A stretch of 64,000 nucleotides of DNA from Plecoglossus altivelis (lineage: Eukaryota; Chordata; Actinopteri; Osmeriformes; Plecoglossidae): positions 11,604,988 through 11,668,987 of the forward strand of contig BROE01000007.1 in assembly GCA_036571765.1 (NCBI GenBank). The letters run 5' to 3'. Of this stretch, positions 13,301 to 25,441 are shown piece after piece (within the stretch, counting starts at the first letter, position 1; each line of letters opens with the position of its first letter). A program made the position numbers and the translations under genes. Below the pieces are notes generated by a model, which searched no databases, was not told the origin of the DNA, and saw only the letters and a list, made by a program, of their open reading frames with translations.

Positions 13301-16300
13301 TCATGCATCTTATCAGATCGCAGACAACACGTCCAGGGTGCAGCTGCATGTATGAAGGCAAATAATTCGGATTTTTCTCGTTTGTGATTTAAAAACACGG
13401 CATGCGGTTCTCCGTCACTGGATCTACCACGCCAATTAGAGTTAGTGAGTGGCTTTACAGTGTGCCAATTTCAATCTGGAAAGGTCACATAGCCCGTCTC
13501 ATCAAAGGAATGACAAAGGCTCCTTGCTCTGACTGGATCCAATTACATCTTGGTGTCAATCATTGGGATCATTTAAATGCACGCCGAGGCGGTGGAAGGT
13601 GGTGGTCTAGGCAGAGCAGCAAGCATCTGTGTCTCGCACACAGACTCTGCCACTACTGTTTGTACTCCTTGTCTTTTGTTCTGGAGAAAGTTTGGTGTTT
13701 TTCAAAATGTCAGCTGCGATTTCATCTGCATACCAAGGCTCTCTGACTGGGCAACAGATGCCTGGGTTAGGAAGCGGCGTTCAGGCCCTCGAGCGATGCA
13801 CAGCATATCCCCATCCTCTCATCTGTCTTCAAACGCACACTCCACAGCACTGGAATGACATGAGACAGAGGGAGGGAGATGGGTCTGCGGAGGGCTTTCC
13901 GAGCGTGGCCTGTTTGCAATTCGGCTCAAAACGGAACCCAGCTCAGAAGGGAGGGTCCTCTATGCAGTCCAAAGAGGCGGAACTTTGAAGTCAAACACGC
14001 CATCGTAAGTCTGGTTCACCACATGCATTAGGAAGAGCACCTGCTAGGTGATTATGGAACATGCGCCGTGGGATTCCTGGCTGCAGATCATACAAGCTAG
14101 CGAGCTTTGGGCCAGCGGAATTAGGAATTAGAAAAAAATAACTACTGGCTTAGATGTGGTTGTGAGCGCAGGCAGCGTGTTTACGCTCTGGAAGTCCAAC
14201 ATGACCCAGCTGCAGGTGGACGTGTCCGGTCTCATCTGGGTCAGCGTGCGAGAGATAAGATATGAGGCCTCCCGTTCGACACAGAGATTTTTTTTCATCC
14301 AGCAGCGTTGCAGCGATCGTTCGGCAGCGTCTGATTGGCCGCACGCTCTGTGGCAGCTCTGCATCTTTGAGCCGAGAGGAGAAATCAGCTGCAAGTCCTC
14401 ACTCCGGGCAAAGGAAATCTGACGATGAGTCATCAATACCACACCCACCCAAGGAGGTGCGGTTCCACCCTGACATAAACGCAGCCTGGGTGTGGTCCAA
14501 CAGAGCCATGGACGTAGCCAGGCATTCGGATTTCTCCTGAAATATCATACTTCACATCTGCGCATGGTCCTAGTTATAATTTGTGGTGTCAGCACGAATT
14601 GGCGGAAAAAAAGGTTGCTCCTTTTAATCCAGATGTTGACATGGCTATAGAGAGAGGCCAGATTGAGGAGTCTACGTGAGAGAATCATGTTACCAAAACA
14701 GAAAATCACACTTTTGCCCAATTCCAAACTAGGTCAAAGTTTCGCTAAGAAGGCCAAAATGCCTGCAAGTACAGTATCACACATGAAAACAGGTATCAAG
14801 ACTGCTCCAAAAGATCTTTACAAAAGATGAAGCAGAGAGGATATTGTAAACAAAAAGTGAAGCCAACTCAACTAATCGAACCAGTTTGTTTTGATGTGAG
14901 TTGGTGCCAAATAGATCACATGACACATAGCCAAATAGATCACATGACACATACCATATCTGCGGCCACATTACCTCAAAATGTAAAAAAAAAAAACGAA
15001 AAACGATTGTGTTAAGAGAATGACATGGCACCATATGTAGTCAGGAAAAAATCGTTTTGACCGTTTGTATATCGAATAATAACAGACAGCTATAGACAAC
15101 GTGCGCAGCCAGCCATCGCGTCAAGACATCATGCACTAAGACATCAGTCAGGATTCAAGCATCTCAGATTAGAATTGGAGTGAATCCAAAAGCTCAAAAC
15201 ATCTCATTCAGCCAATCACCTTCATGCTGGGTCATGCGGTAACCACGGCGATTGAAGGAGAAGGGCTCCGTTTCGGAGCCCGATGTCGCACGGACCACGA
15301 AGAGTGAGGAGATGACTTGATGTATGGGGACAAGTGACCCAGTAAATCAGTGCGAGGCCTCTGTCATGCTTACTGTAGCTAGTCCCAGGGTGCTATGGAG
15401 CGACACAGGGATGTTCAGAGTCGTTAAAAAAAAACCAACCTGTAGGGGGAATCGTCTTGTATCGATATCAAGAGGATCAATGATCCAGTGATTTATCTGG
15501 CAGATACACTGTAATAACTACTGAGTTATTCAGCCATCCGGGACAGCGAGCGCTGTCACAGCAGGGAGCATGTGGGATCCAGCCACCCACTTCCTGGTGC
15601 GAGATATTTGTCATTCCTGAATGACAGGAAGTGGGTGTGCGAAGGAGCTACGTGTAGCGTGTCACTATACAGACCTCTCCAGTCTTTACAGACCCAACAG
15701 GCGATGTCCAAACACCACAAAACCTGATACCTTGGCACAAACACTACTGATCGGCCTGTACAGTGGGATTTGTTGAAGGATTGTCTTTCGTGACCTGTTT
15801 CAGCGTAAGTACTGAAGAGCCCTGTAGGAGGAATGGGAGAGAGAGCCATCCCTCTCTCTAACATGTCTTTCTCGATCCGATCGAAGTTGCTTCGCAGCGG
15901 GAGTATCTCCCTCCAGGCGTCCTCTAGTACGACTCCAGCTTTGGTTTGACAAAACACGGACTCCTCGTAAAAAAAGATGATAACTCAGGGTAGAGATCCA
16001 TTTTCAAGCATGAAAGAGACTTGAATCAGGGCTAGCAGTGCCCCTGGTGAGCACTGGCTCATTAAGGAGCCGTATCACGTTATTGTGTCTGACATCTTTA
16101 TGTTCTAAGAAACATTTTTATGTAGGAGTTGCACTCCCAATTGGAGATTAGGGCTGTTGTTGTCTGAAGAAGCTTTGAAAGTTTTCCTCTCCAAAGGGCA
16201 ACTCAAGTTCCTGGGCTTAAAATAAGCACCCAGTTGACACCCAGAACATAAACAATTTACACAGAGGGATCGCAACGTGGGGGTTTGCGCACGCCTCTGC

Positions 16301-19300
16301 GCTTGCTGGGTTTACCTGTGGATGAGAGCACACGTGAAAGTACGGGGGGGGGGGGCATCCCGGGCGTGTGCAGTAGGGCCACGCCCACTTCTTAAATGTC
16401 GTGTTTAGTCGTGTCTCTGGTGGTATTTGTCCCGTTGAAAGGGGAGATAAGGGTTGGGCCCCCGCACAGCGAGACGAATAACATTGCCCAGCACTTCAGC
16501 AGGGTTGAGTAAAAAGACCCAATTCATCATCCTCATCCTGTTGGAAAGCTTTGTTCCAGACTATTTTTTGCCACTATGTTGCTTTAGTGTTAAGAGTTAA
16601 GGGACCTAATTGGCTGTACTTCTTGTGGGAGGCCCATACATTATACTGACAAGGACGCTTTAAAAAACAGGGTTGTTTTTGTCTTTGATCTGGTCTTATT
16701 AAAAGTGAAGGCAGACTTGACGTGTCCGGAAAAAAAGGCTGAATTTGAAAGTTGCTCCAGTTTGGAGGCCGTCTCTTCGTGTTGGCTGCAACAGCATTGA
16801 AGAAAATATAGCAAGCTGCAGTCGTTGCTTGGTCTGTGTACTCATCAACAACAACACAAGGTGTGGAAATTGAGAGATTTCCAAGTTCTCCGACAACAAT
16901 ACAACAAATATTTGTCCCTAATCCAAATGGCTGCGCTCTGTTTAAACGGCCCTACCTTCAACATGCAAATAATTGGATCTGCGTTCAAATATGTGTTTAA
17001 AAAAAAAGAGAAGAGTCAGTTTGGTAATTAGTTTCAGGGCCGTTCAATGACCAAACTTTAGTGTGAAGAACTACTTGATTGCTGGCAAGGTCTGGATTAG
17101 CCATAAAGCTGTTCTTTTACAAGGTGTGTGGGATCAAGAGATTAGAAGTCCCCTGCTGAGAGGGGAAGTCTCTGATTCATTTTCAGAAGGAGATTAGACA
17201 TTTTCCCGTTCACTGCACAAGCTACAGCAGAGCCTACTCACAGTCACATGGAAGAATATCTGAGCATGTCCATATAAATCCCAACACGAATTAATTCAAA
17301 GTTTGAAAGGAATTGAAGGAGAAGACCATTTAAGCTACAACAGTGCAAAAACTATAGATACATCGAGGCCAATCGCAAGTGTGTTGAACCTGTGAAAGAA
17401 ACTCAATGAGCTACAGCATTGGACCAGGAGTATTTGAAATCCTACACATACGTAAAAAGTTATTAATTCAAGCATTTCAACACGTTTACATCATCATCAA
17501 CACAGCTCTCTCTATACCCCCCCCCCCCCCCTTTGTTGCCATGGAAAGATTATGTGGAAATGAGGGCGTGTGGGCTCAGACATACTAAAGTGATGTATGA
17601 CAGAAGAAACAAGTGGCTGGTTTGAGGGGTTAATGTTAAGGGGGGGGGGGCTGGAGACCCATTCTGGAACGAGAGCAGGAAACAAAGAGGAGGATTTTCC
17701 TCAGCTCTCTGCTCCCTTCAGACAACCTCAGACGATCGCTCACCCTCTCCTCCCTCCACCGCCCCATCCCCTGCGCTGTGATAAGTGAGTAGTCTCCCCT
17801 TGTGTCCAGACTCCACCATCAGACAACATTCTTCGTAGAGGAGTCTGTTGTCTGCCCCTCCCAGAATACTACCCTAACCCTACTCACGCAGTGAGACTGT
17901 TCTGTCTGTCTCTCTCGCTCTCTCTGTCTTTCCATCACAGACACACTAATTCCCCTCTTGTTCCACTACCATGTGATCTCCCTCTTCCTCTCTGACCACG
18001 GAGACACACTACAGTGCCCACTAGCTTTGATGTGCTCTGCAAAGGTTCTCCGGCTATCAAGCACTTTAACAGCAGAGCTGTAGTGAGGAGCTGTGAAGGA
18101 GCAATACAGGCTGAGACTATCTGCTGTCACTGTCTGCAGGGATGGAAAGTCAGCTGCGATCAGAACCCAGGTCATGATTCTCAGTTATATTATACAGACA
18201 GTGCAGCCACCACAGTGTCAGACGAAGGGTGACATGACATTATCGAGTGATTTAACTACGGTAATAGTTCTGCGCTGCCTCTGAGCATAATTACTCAAGT
18301 TTAATGATGTTATATCAGGGTAAGTATGATATAACCGGTCAAGCAGGACCGTGGTCTCAAGGCAGCAAACGAACGTTACATTGCAGCGGGTTGGATCAGC
18401 TTTGAGGTTGTTGTAAGTGCCTGTGATGCCGTCAGTCTCGCTACCTAACAGTGCCTGTGATGCCCTTGATGCCTGTGATGCGCTCCTCACCCTCAGCCAG
18501 CAGCTCTCCCGTCACTGGGCTGCCAGGGACACATGAGCTTGGCATTAGCGTTCTATTAAAGTTTAACAGGCAGGCGTAGTAGCAGTGGCCACGCCCCTTT
18601 GACAGCTGGGGGGGGGGCGTCTTCTTCTTGTGATCCCACATGGATCCAATGACCGTCCAGAGTTCAGAGAGCAAATCGGCAGGCCCTGTACTGAAGGTCG
18701 TTCACAGCACTGTACTGCACAGAGCTCATATGTCCTATCCAGCCCCATAGGGAAGGCTCAGAAACAGTCTGCGCACTTACAGGCTGGTTCACACATAACA
18801 TAAATTATATTTTGGGCTGCCTATCAGCTTTGATCCATTCTTCTCCATTCTGAACATTTGATCCATTATCGTCATAGTGCGTGTCATCTTGTGTGCAGAG
18901 CTATTTCCCTCCCAGTAACACTAGTGTCCTAGTTTTAGAAACCTGAAAAGCCTCTACAAAAAAAATCTGAAAAAATACAGTGATGACTATTCTTCCTGAC
19001 TCTGCTGGACTATTTCCCTGTTTCCGAGAGAGATTAGGCTCAGCAAATGGCCCTCCACAGGGGTGGAGAAAGCATGAGGCCACCATTACAGAGGCTGAAA
19101 AACGACCACCGAGGACGGAGGGATGGGGAGAGAGCAACGTGAAAGAAAGAAAAATCGTTCCCTTAGAATGGGGAATGGTTCCGTCTTTCACTACCAGAAA
19201 CAGCTTCCTAATGTGAATATAATGAGGTAGGTCTCTCTGTCTTCCATCAGCCTCATTCGTATAGGCATACATTTGCTTTTTAATACAGTTTGATGAAAGA

Positions 19301-22300
19301 CAAGAAGAACGTTTTTTTAACCCTTTCGGCCTCAATTGAAAACAAGGTACAGGTGACCAGCAACACGATTCCACGACAGTGAGGAGTGAAAAAAAACCCC
19401 CAGCCAACAACGCATGTGACGTGTCTGTCACCGCCCTGAAATGTTTGAGTCGTGGAATCCTCTGTCCATTCTTAATTAATGACATGTTTTCTTATTCGAT
19501 TTAGCGCTGATGGATGGTGCTGGCTGTGGGACTTCATTTGGCAGTGCTTGGATGAGACAGGACTCAACTTTACCGCATCTGACATGTCTGAATTAGAATC
19601 AGCGTGTCCGGGAGAACATGTGGTCACTGAGTGGGTTTCAAACTCCCAACAGGCGACAATTTGCATCTATTAAAACAGTAAAAACCCATTGCAAGAGCTT
19701 TGGAATTGTTATTCTGCCAGTGATGTAATTTCCTGTCCGGGTGAGCCCATGTTTTTTCATGCATGATGAGAGAGCGCTCAGGTTTCCCCTTGAGAAGAGA
19801 TTTATGAACGTGTTTTGAGGATCCAGAGAGGCTATTTGTTGTCATTCTAGGTGGGCTCCTTTTACTAGCTTGCTAATCAGTCCACAGTCATTCTCCCTGC
19901 GCCAGTGTTTGGCATGAGGACTTGGTGACAGATTTCCGTAGAGAAGGTAGGGTAGAGGTGTGATGTCATTAATAGAGCAGGCCAATGCCTGTCTCACTAG
20001 CATCCACGACCCAGGATGCCCTGGTGATGGAATGGGCGTGGCCAGGAATAGCAGCATGCAGTCAGGCCTGTTGGCCCAATTTCTCTGAGTCAGACTAGAT
20101 CATCTGTTCCTTTCTCATTCCAGTTCAGTCGCAGCTCCTATGATGGATCTCTCTTTGATGAGGGAAACTGAAGATGTTTCACAGCTCCTATGTACTGACA
20201 AGCTCTCTTCTGCACCTGTCGTTCACTGAAAGAATGACAGATTATCAAAGTACAGGTAAGAACCTATAGAGTTTGAAAGGCAGAGACGAAGAGCCGTAGC
20301 CTTGAGTTGTATCTGAACTTTTAACTTCCACGAAAAATACAGCCAAACAGTCAGAAAGACTGTTCTAAAGAGAAAGCCTCAACCTTCATGTTCCTCCACC
20401 TCTCTCACTCCCTCCACCTCCCTCACTGCCTCCACCTACCTCACTGCCTCCACCTCCCACGCTCCGTCTGCCTCCTTATCTTGGAGATGCTGTCATCAGC
20501 AGAGCTGAGCATGGTCGGGTGTGGCGTCTGCAGGGTCCTAAGGGGCTCAGACACAATTCACAGTGGCGTCTCCCAACATCACACTCCAGTGGGTGCTGCT
20601 ACGCTCCACTGGAGACAACAGCTCGTTGTGACTCCACACGTTTCACAGGGGGGAAAAAACAGACCTGATTTCCCCAAAGAACACACAACACACACAACGC
20701 ACTGTCCAGCGTGACTGAGATGTTTTTGGACTCCTCGTCTAGATTCGTCCCAATGTTACTGTTATGGAACCTCACACACAGACCACCAATAATTCACTCA
20801 AGTCTGTTGCATTGTGGGCAGCGTGACACCAGAAAAACAAGATCACACGCTTCAGTCCTCCCTTCTACGGCATGTTTTAGCAGCCAATCGTCATGTCTGG
20901 AGATGGACTAGTCCTCCTTTACTGTTGAACGTGAAGACACACAGACAGGGAAATCAATACGCTGCGCAGCGAGAGAAGGATGAAGAGTAGGAGATGGATG
21001 CGGGAGGGCTGCCAAGGGAAGGTGTGTGCATGTGATCATCAAAGAGTGAGGGGGAGAAAGCATGAGAGAGAGAAAGGTGTGGTAAGGGCAACCCGACCCC
21101 TTCTGCCCACCCTCACCCCCCCCCCCCCTGACAGGCCTCTAGTCTCTAATATTTTCTCATAATTACAGTGGAACCTAGGGTTAGGACCACACGCTAATTG
21201 CTCGCAGGAATCTATCATTACAACATGATCGGAATGATTAAGAAGGTAGACTCAGACAAGGCCATACACATTCACACGCACACACGCGAGCACACACACA
21301 TACACACAAGTAAGGGGGAAAATTATAATGGTTGCTCTCACATTCTGGGCATTAGTACCCCTTCGTATTCCAGTGAGGTGCAACCCTTCACACTATAAAG
21401 GTAATGTCACCCATGTCAGGCTGTGTTAGACATGGCCCACTATGGCACCGTACCCAGACTGAACCAACCAACACTCATTACCTCTGACTGTTTGACTTGG
21501 CACCCAAGAGAACACATTCACACAGTACTGGTGCTACACTTAGCTTTGGAGGAACTCGTGAATACCAATTATTGGACGGTTGCAGGGCATTCCGTCTACG
21601 AGTCGTGAGGATGTTGTTAGCATTAACATACAACTCTGTACAATCAAGAGTACGTCTGCCATGTTTGACAAATGAGATTCATTATCTTTTTGCTGAATGG
21701 TCCAGTGGGCAGGGCGGATGAAAAACAGATTAGCATAATATATGTTCACGCCTATCAAGTCATTTCTACTAATTCACAAAGTGGCTGGAGAGAAACTCTT
21801 TATTTGGCCCTTGCAGTTCAGTGGCCCCTTCGACTGAGCAAAGCTACTGGGGCGAATAGTTGACGTCTTGGTTGACAGGGTCAAGACAACAGGCTCTCTC
21901 ACACAGGGACACAGTAGGTTTGACCATGAAACATCCTTGTGGTGATATAGGGGGAATGGATGGTAATGCCAAACTAGATTTAGCCTCCCTGGGAAACTCT
22001 AAACCCTGACGGACATACATGTGTATGTGTGGCATGCCTGACATGGAAGCAGTGTTGGGGTAACCGTCAACACCACAACTGCTGGTTAAGTTTGCTAAGG
22101 CAGCTTCCACAACACTACCTTCAGTTAGGTCTGAGACCTAACCTGGGTGAGGAGATGAATCTAGTGTGAAGGACATTAAGATGCTAAATACATTGAGTGT
22201 AGGCTGGATATATGTTGTAGAAGGGTCCTGGTAACTTCACTATTTCACAGGGAATTTCTAGTACCTTCTGTCTCCTACTGCCATGCGGAAGTCGGGGGCT

Positions 22301-24693
22301 CGTTAATAATCACCTTCGCATCAGATTGGCTAATTCAATCCATCAGTCAATAAATTGGTGGTGTTGAGTTTGGATATGGCTGTAAATCATTCCCTTTGGT
22401 TTGACAAAACAAAAAAACAATTAAGTCTAAGATGGATAATCAGAATTGCGAAGTCATTTCTCACAGAGAAAAACCCCCAAGCAAGTCAGTGCAATAACCA
22501 GAAGCAACGCCACAGAACGCCAATAACAGGAGGGTTCCTGCCGGCCTTATTGTCTGTTGTCCCATTGGCTACATTACCAACGTGACAAAGACTGGCAGAG
22601 CAATTTCCCAGACCGCTGTTGGGGATTAGAAACTCATTTTCGAACATCCTTGGAAAATGTGTTTTTTTTTTTTATCAGCGCAAACATTCTTTAGCTTCCT
22701 CTGCTGAGCCAGCATAAAGACGGCGACACGACTCCTGTTTTTTAGGAGGAAACATTCCTGCTTCCAGACACTCTGCCACCCCTTCCTTCTAACGTAAACA
22801 ATTTTCCACAGGGGTGACCTGACCCCATAAAGACAGAACAGTGAACCAAGCATGTGAAAGAAGACCTAAAGAAAAGCCATCTACAGTCAATTAGGTGACG
22901 CATTTTCACACAATCCCAGATCTGTATCTTACACTTGCGTATGAATTTTGCTTGGGCCAGGTGCTTGAGATGTGATTTAACCGGTTAACAGCTCAATGGG
23001 ACCAAGAACAACACCTCTATTCTAACCAGACAAAGCCTAACAACGTCCAATTCCAAGGTCATAGTCGTAGAAAAATGTAAAGTACATATATGATCAGTGG
23101 TGCTGTTGGAGCCTCAACCCTCTAAATATGACTAATTGCCCCTGCTGTTCCGCCCCTTAGAATACAGGTAAAAACTCATTACAGGGTGTTACGCCTCAGC
23201 GCGCTTGTGTTTGGGCTCTCAGGACCGACAAGGAAACGCTCTCACACCTAACAGACACACACACACCAGGCACACACAGCCACATGCGAGCACACACACA
23301 CAGATACAGCTTGTTGCTCTGTTGCTAGCGCTTCAACACAGGGATACTGACACTCACGTGGCCTTTAACCTTTGGGTGCAACGGACTACATCTGCGATAC
23401 ACGAAGACACAAGATACACGATCGCAACGTCTTTATCCGTGTATGGCTGACTCACTGATGCTTGAAAGTGAGCCAGCACTGTAAGTAATGCATTCACACA
23501 CTGCCTCTTAGGCCGGCCAGCTTTCATCTCTCCATTTTTGGGGGGCAAGAAAACCAAACAAACCCGTTGTTCATTTTCTTACAATGTCCCAACAATCCAC
23601 AACTTGTACGCCATTGACCTGAAACTAGTTAGTCTAGTCCTAGATACACCTTTTAATTCTGACAGGACCTGTTTCCCAATAACGCCTGTATAACGAGTAT
23701 GAGTTTAAATAAGCTCCGCATCAATGCCGTTCGGAGTTATGCAACAATAACTTCTTTGAATCCAGACCACAAAAGGCCCAATGTTGACAAGGAGTATCAA
23801 GCTCTAGGTGGGGTTTTGATAAACAAAGTGTAAGGAACAACATCAGACTCCAGAGCAAAGACTCAGAGAATCACATTTCTGTGACATCGTCTCTCCAGCC
23901 ATGTGTCCCTGTTACAATCCAATTTGACCAGAGGGGTTTCTGGGATGCCACGATGCAACTACACAACCTCGACTGACATAACACCACCACGGCCTTTGGC
24001 TCAGCTGTTGCCGTAGTAACAACGATCTTGAGTTTCAGTTCACACCAGCGAATTGAAGGCATGATTCCCCATTACCTATTCACATTACACTAGTGCATCG
24101 GCCGGATATGTGTCGGTTCCAAAACGCCGGCATCCTCTGGACAAGCGGATGGTGCAATGTGATTTCACGTTCTAACACCATCTATAAAAAATGTCCACTC
24201 GTCTCTTATAACGTAACTTTGAATTGATTGTCACCTGCATGCGGTATAAATCACAGAAACGATACCTTCCCTTTCCCCCTTAATATGAGATAGATTCTAT
24301 GAAGTCGATTTACTTTTACAGCAGCTGCCCATCATCAGTTTGGGATGGTACCCTACCTACTCTAGGTGCGAGGAGCTTTTTTCAAGAATAGCTCCTGTCA
24401 CTCGCATCTTCATGTGCGCGAGCGTTTCTGCCTTGTATGACGAGCACGGGCGCAACCATGATCAATCTATACTACCTATACTTAAAGGCATTCGTTGTCT
24501 CCCGTAGCCTAATGATGTTATTGATTTGAACACCCTTATAAAAACGAATCGATATTGGTTATAGGCAGCTCGGACGCCGAACAACATCCTTCCATTACAT
24601 GTTTTTAAAAGTGGTTGATACAGAGTAGAATTGTCTTTACCTGCCCACTGTTTGGTTGGCGAGCTGTCGCATTCGATTGAATTGCTTCTTCAT
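220..24693 (-). CDS. arhgap44: RICH-family BAR/RhoGAP gene, 5' part (ARHGAP44-like)
   Basis: Three coding exons are visible: exon 1 at 24641-24693, exon 2 at 1429-1468 and exon 3 at 220-339. The gene continues left of the window. Exon 1 starts MKKQFNRMRQLANQTVG, exon 2 gives AEKTEVLSDDLLQ, and exon 3 starts VEKRLELVKQVSHSTHKKL. This is the start of the N-BAR domain of the RICH proteins (ARHGAP17, ARHGAP44, SH3BP1), which bend membranes and switch off Rac/Cdc42 through a downstream RhoGAP domain. The RhoGAP part is not in the window. The phases join exactly (53 bp ending AG, then 40 bp starting G, then phase 0). From memory of the family, the residues NRMRQ and VEKRLELVKQVSHSTHKK fit ARHGAP44 better than ARHGAP17, but paralog assignment rests on about 70 residues. 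In human, ARHGAP17 and not ARHGAP44 lies on chromosome 16 near SRCAP, so arhgap17 stays possible. The gene is head-to-head with stx4. Confidence 0.85.
372..840. repeat. CA-rich compound microsatellite
   Basis: About 470 bases of (CA)n interrupted by TCACT and CATACAT variants, with a pure (CA)n core at about 664-717. Its open frames are His/Thr/Ser artefacts of the repeat. Confidence 0.95.
1285..1406. repeat. CA-rich repeat with CTACACACA units
   Basis: Tandem CTACACACACA-like units end 23 bases from exon 2. In the minus-strand transcript this reads as a UG-rich tract immediately downstream of the exon 2 donor. Confidence 0.93.
1429..1468 (-). CDS. arhgap44: arhgap44-like exon 2 (40-bp microexon)
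   Basis: This 40-base exon lies between a TTATTACAG acceptor and a GTAAGA donor. It supplies the last base of an Arg codon and then AEKTEVLSDDLLQ, matching the RICH-family segment between the exon 1 and exon 3 peptides. In the transcript its donor is followed within about 25 bases by a long UG-rich repeat (1285-1406). Confidence 0.87.
3197..3430. repeat. GA/GT-rich compound microsatellite
   Basis: About 230 bases of AGAGAGACAGA and GTGTGTG tracts with a pure (GA)n core near 3370-3413. It lies inside the large first intron. Confidence 0.93.
4196..4236. repeat. (GT)n microsatellite
   Basis: An uninterrupted (GT)n run of about 40 bases. Confidence 0.95.
4454..4520. repeat. (CA)n microsatellite
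   Basis: A pure (CA)n run of about 66 bases. A shorter interrupted (CA)n follows at about 4688-4720. Confidence 0.95.
5306..5650. repeat. GA-rich compound repeat
   Basis: Two purine blocks (about 5306-5465 and 5560-5650) are built from GAGAGA, GGGAGAGAGA and AAAGTAAAAGAGAGA units, separated by unique sequence. The long plus- and minus-strand open frames here are repeat artefacts. Confidence 0.92.
6672..6735. repeat. (GT)n microsatellite
   Basis: A pure (GT)n run of about 60 bases. Confidence 0.95.
8166..8250. repeat. (GT)n microsatellite
   Basis: A pure (GT)n run to about 8221, followed by degenerate GAGTGTATGTGTG units. Confidence 0.95.
9620..9647. repeat. (CT)n microsatellite
   Basis: A (CT)n run, extended by a loosely pyrimidine-rich tract towards 9840. 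Confidence 0.9.
10286..10366. repeat. (CT)n microsatellite
   Basis: (CT)n with interspersed CTGTCT units, about 80 bases. Confidence 0.93.
14908..14954. repeat. 24-base direct duplication carrying TCACATGAC
   Basis: The block CCAAATAGATCACATGACAC occurs twice in tandem. Each copy contains TCACATGAC, the reverse complement of the M-box-type E-box (GTCATGTGA) bound by MITF/TFE factors. No functional evidence is available from sequence alone. Confidence 0.7.
15584..15637. repeat. Inverted repeat with ETS-like arms
   Basis: The arms CACCCACTTCCTG (15584-15596) and CAGGAAGTGGGTG (15625-15637) are perfect 13-base complements. The loop contains a second palindrome, GTCATTC-CT-GAATGAC. The arms carry head-to-head CAGGAAGT ETS-type sites. 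Confidence 0.75.
20395..20460. repeat. CTCCACCTCCCTCACTGC minisatellite
   Basis: About four imperfect tandem copies of an 18-base pyrimidine-rich unit in intron 1. Confidence 0.8.
24641..24693 (-). CDS. arhgap44: arhgap44-like exon 1 (start codon)
   Basis: The ATG is at 24693-24691 on the minus strand, with A at position -3. The 17 codons plus two bases end in GGCAG before a GTAAAG donor. The peptide MKKQFNRMRQLANQTVG is the near-invariant N terminus of RICH-family proteins, which makes the start secure. Confidence 0.88.
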
Positions 24694-25441
24694 CTTGTAT
24701 TTTTCTGCGTTAACACCGATGGTTAGAGCGGTTCCACATATCTCATTGACAAACGGCCAGATCTCCAAAGAGGTAAAAAAGAGAAGGTCCACCCTTTAAA
24801 AATCCGTTTCTCTCATTGCTATAGCGAACACATCGCAAATGAAGGGAAATTGCTAGCTAATTTCTATGCATTTTATGGTTCCTGTCACCCACTCCACTGC
24901 TCAAAGATGCTGGACCAATTTTCTCCCCGGGCAGAGTGACAGCTCACGACGCCGCTCGCTAGTGCACTATGGGAAAAGTAGTTTAATGGACAATTTGGCT
25001 CACAAGTGTCTAGCTAAGAATGACCGGATGATGATGTTAAATTAAATGCTCATCGAGATTTAGTTGAAATTCGGTACGCTAAACATAAAATGTGATATGT
25101 ATAATTTTGGACAACGTTTTGTGGAACATAAAAATATTTCGATTCTATACGCAATAGAAAGGCAATTAGCACCATCATGTGGTAACAAAATACACATATT
25201 GTAGCTGTACTGTTATGCAGTACAACAGCAGGTGGCGGTAATACGTTTAGCGTGGGGTGGCACCAGTCATATTACGATTAAAACCACCGATGAAAACTGG
25301 GATGTCTTCTTGAATGATCAAATGCGAAAGTTTCCACTTGTTGCGACTGGAAGCCAGATTGAGAAGTTTGCCTTTCTTTAAGATCTTGTGAAGTATATTA
25401 ATTGATTTGACTCGTCATATTTGGACTGAGTTTGAAAAAAA
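24694..25441. promoter_or_regulatory. Bidirectional promoter interval arhgap44-like / stx4
   Basis: Two divergent start codons are only 748 bp apart, so both 5' UTRs and promoters must lie here unless upstream non-coding exons exist. No TATA box is obvious. A ZNF143/THAP11-like motif lies roughly mid-way. The part nearest stx4 is AT-rich. Confidence 0.6.
24964..24982 (-). promoter_or_regulatory. ZNF143/THAP11-like promoter motif
   Basis: On the minus strand the sequence reads ACTACTTTTCCCATAGTGC. It closely follows the ACTACAATTCCCA-ATGC consensus bound by ZNF143 and THAP11 at housekeeping and divergent promoters. Confidence 0.5.

Larger units (their letters stand above)
1469..24640 (-). other. 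arhgap44-like intron 1 (23.2 kb)
   Basis: No additional coding exon could be supported on either strand. Open frames here are short, lack splice-flanked family resemblance and often sit on simple repeats. The interval holds many microsatellites (listed separately), poly-C runs near 17518 and 21116, a palindromic repeat at 15584-15637, and a duplicated 24-base block near 14908. Some unique homeobox-site-rich stretches (for example about 7270-7450, 10860-10910 and 13090-13330) look like candidate conserved non-coding elements, but this cannot be shown without an alignment. Confidence 0.8.
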
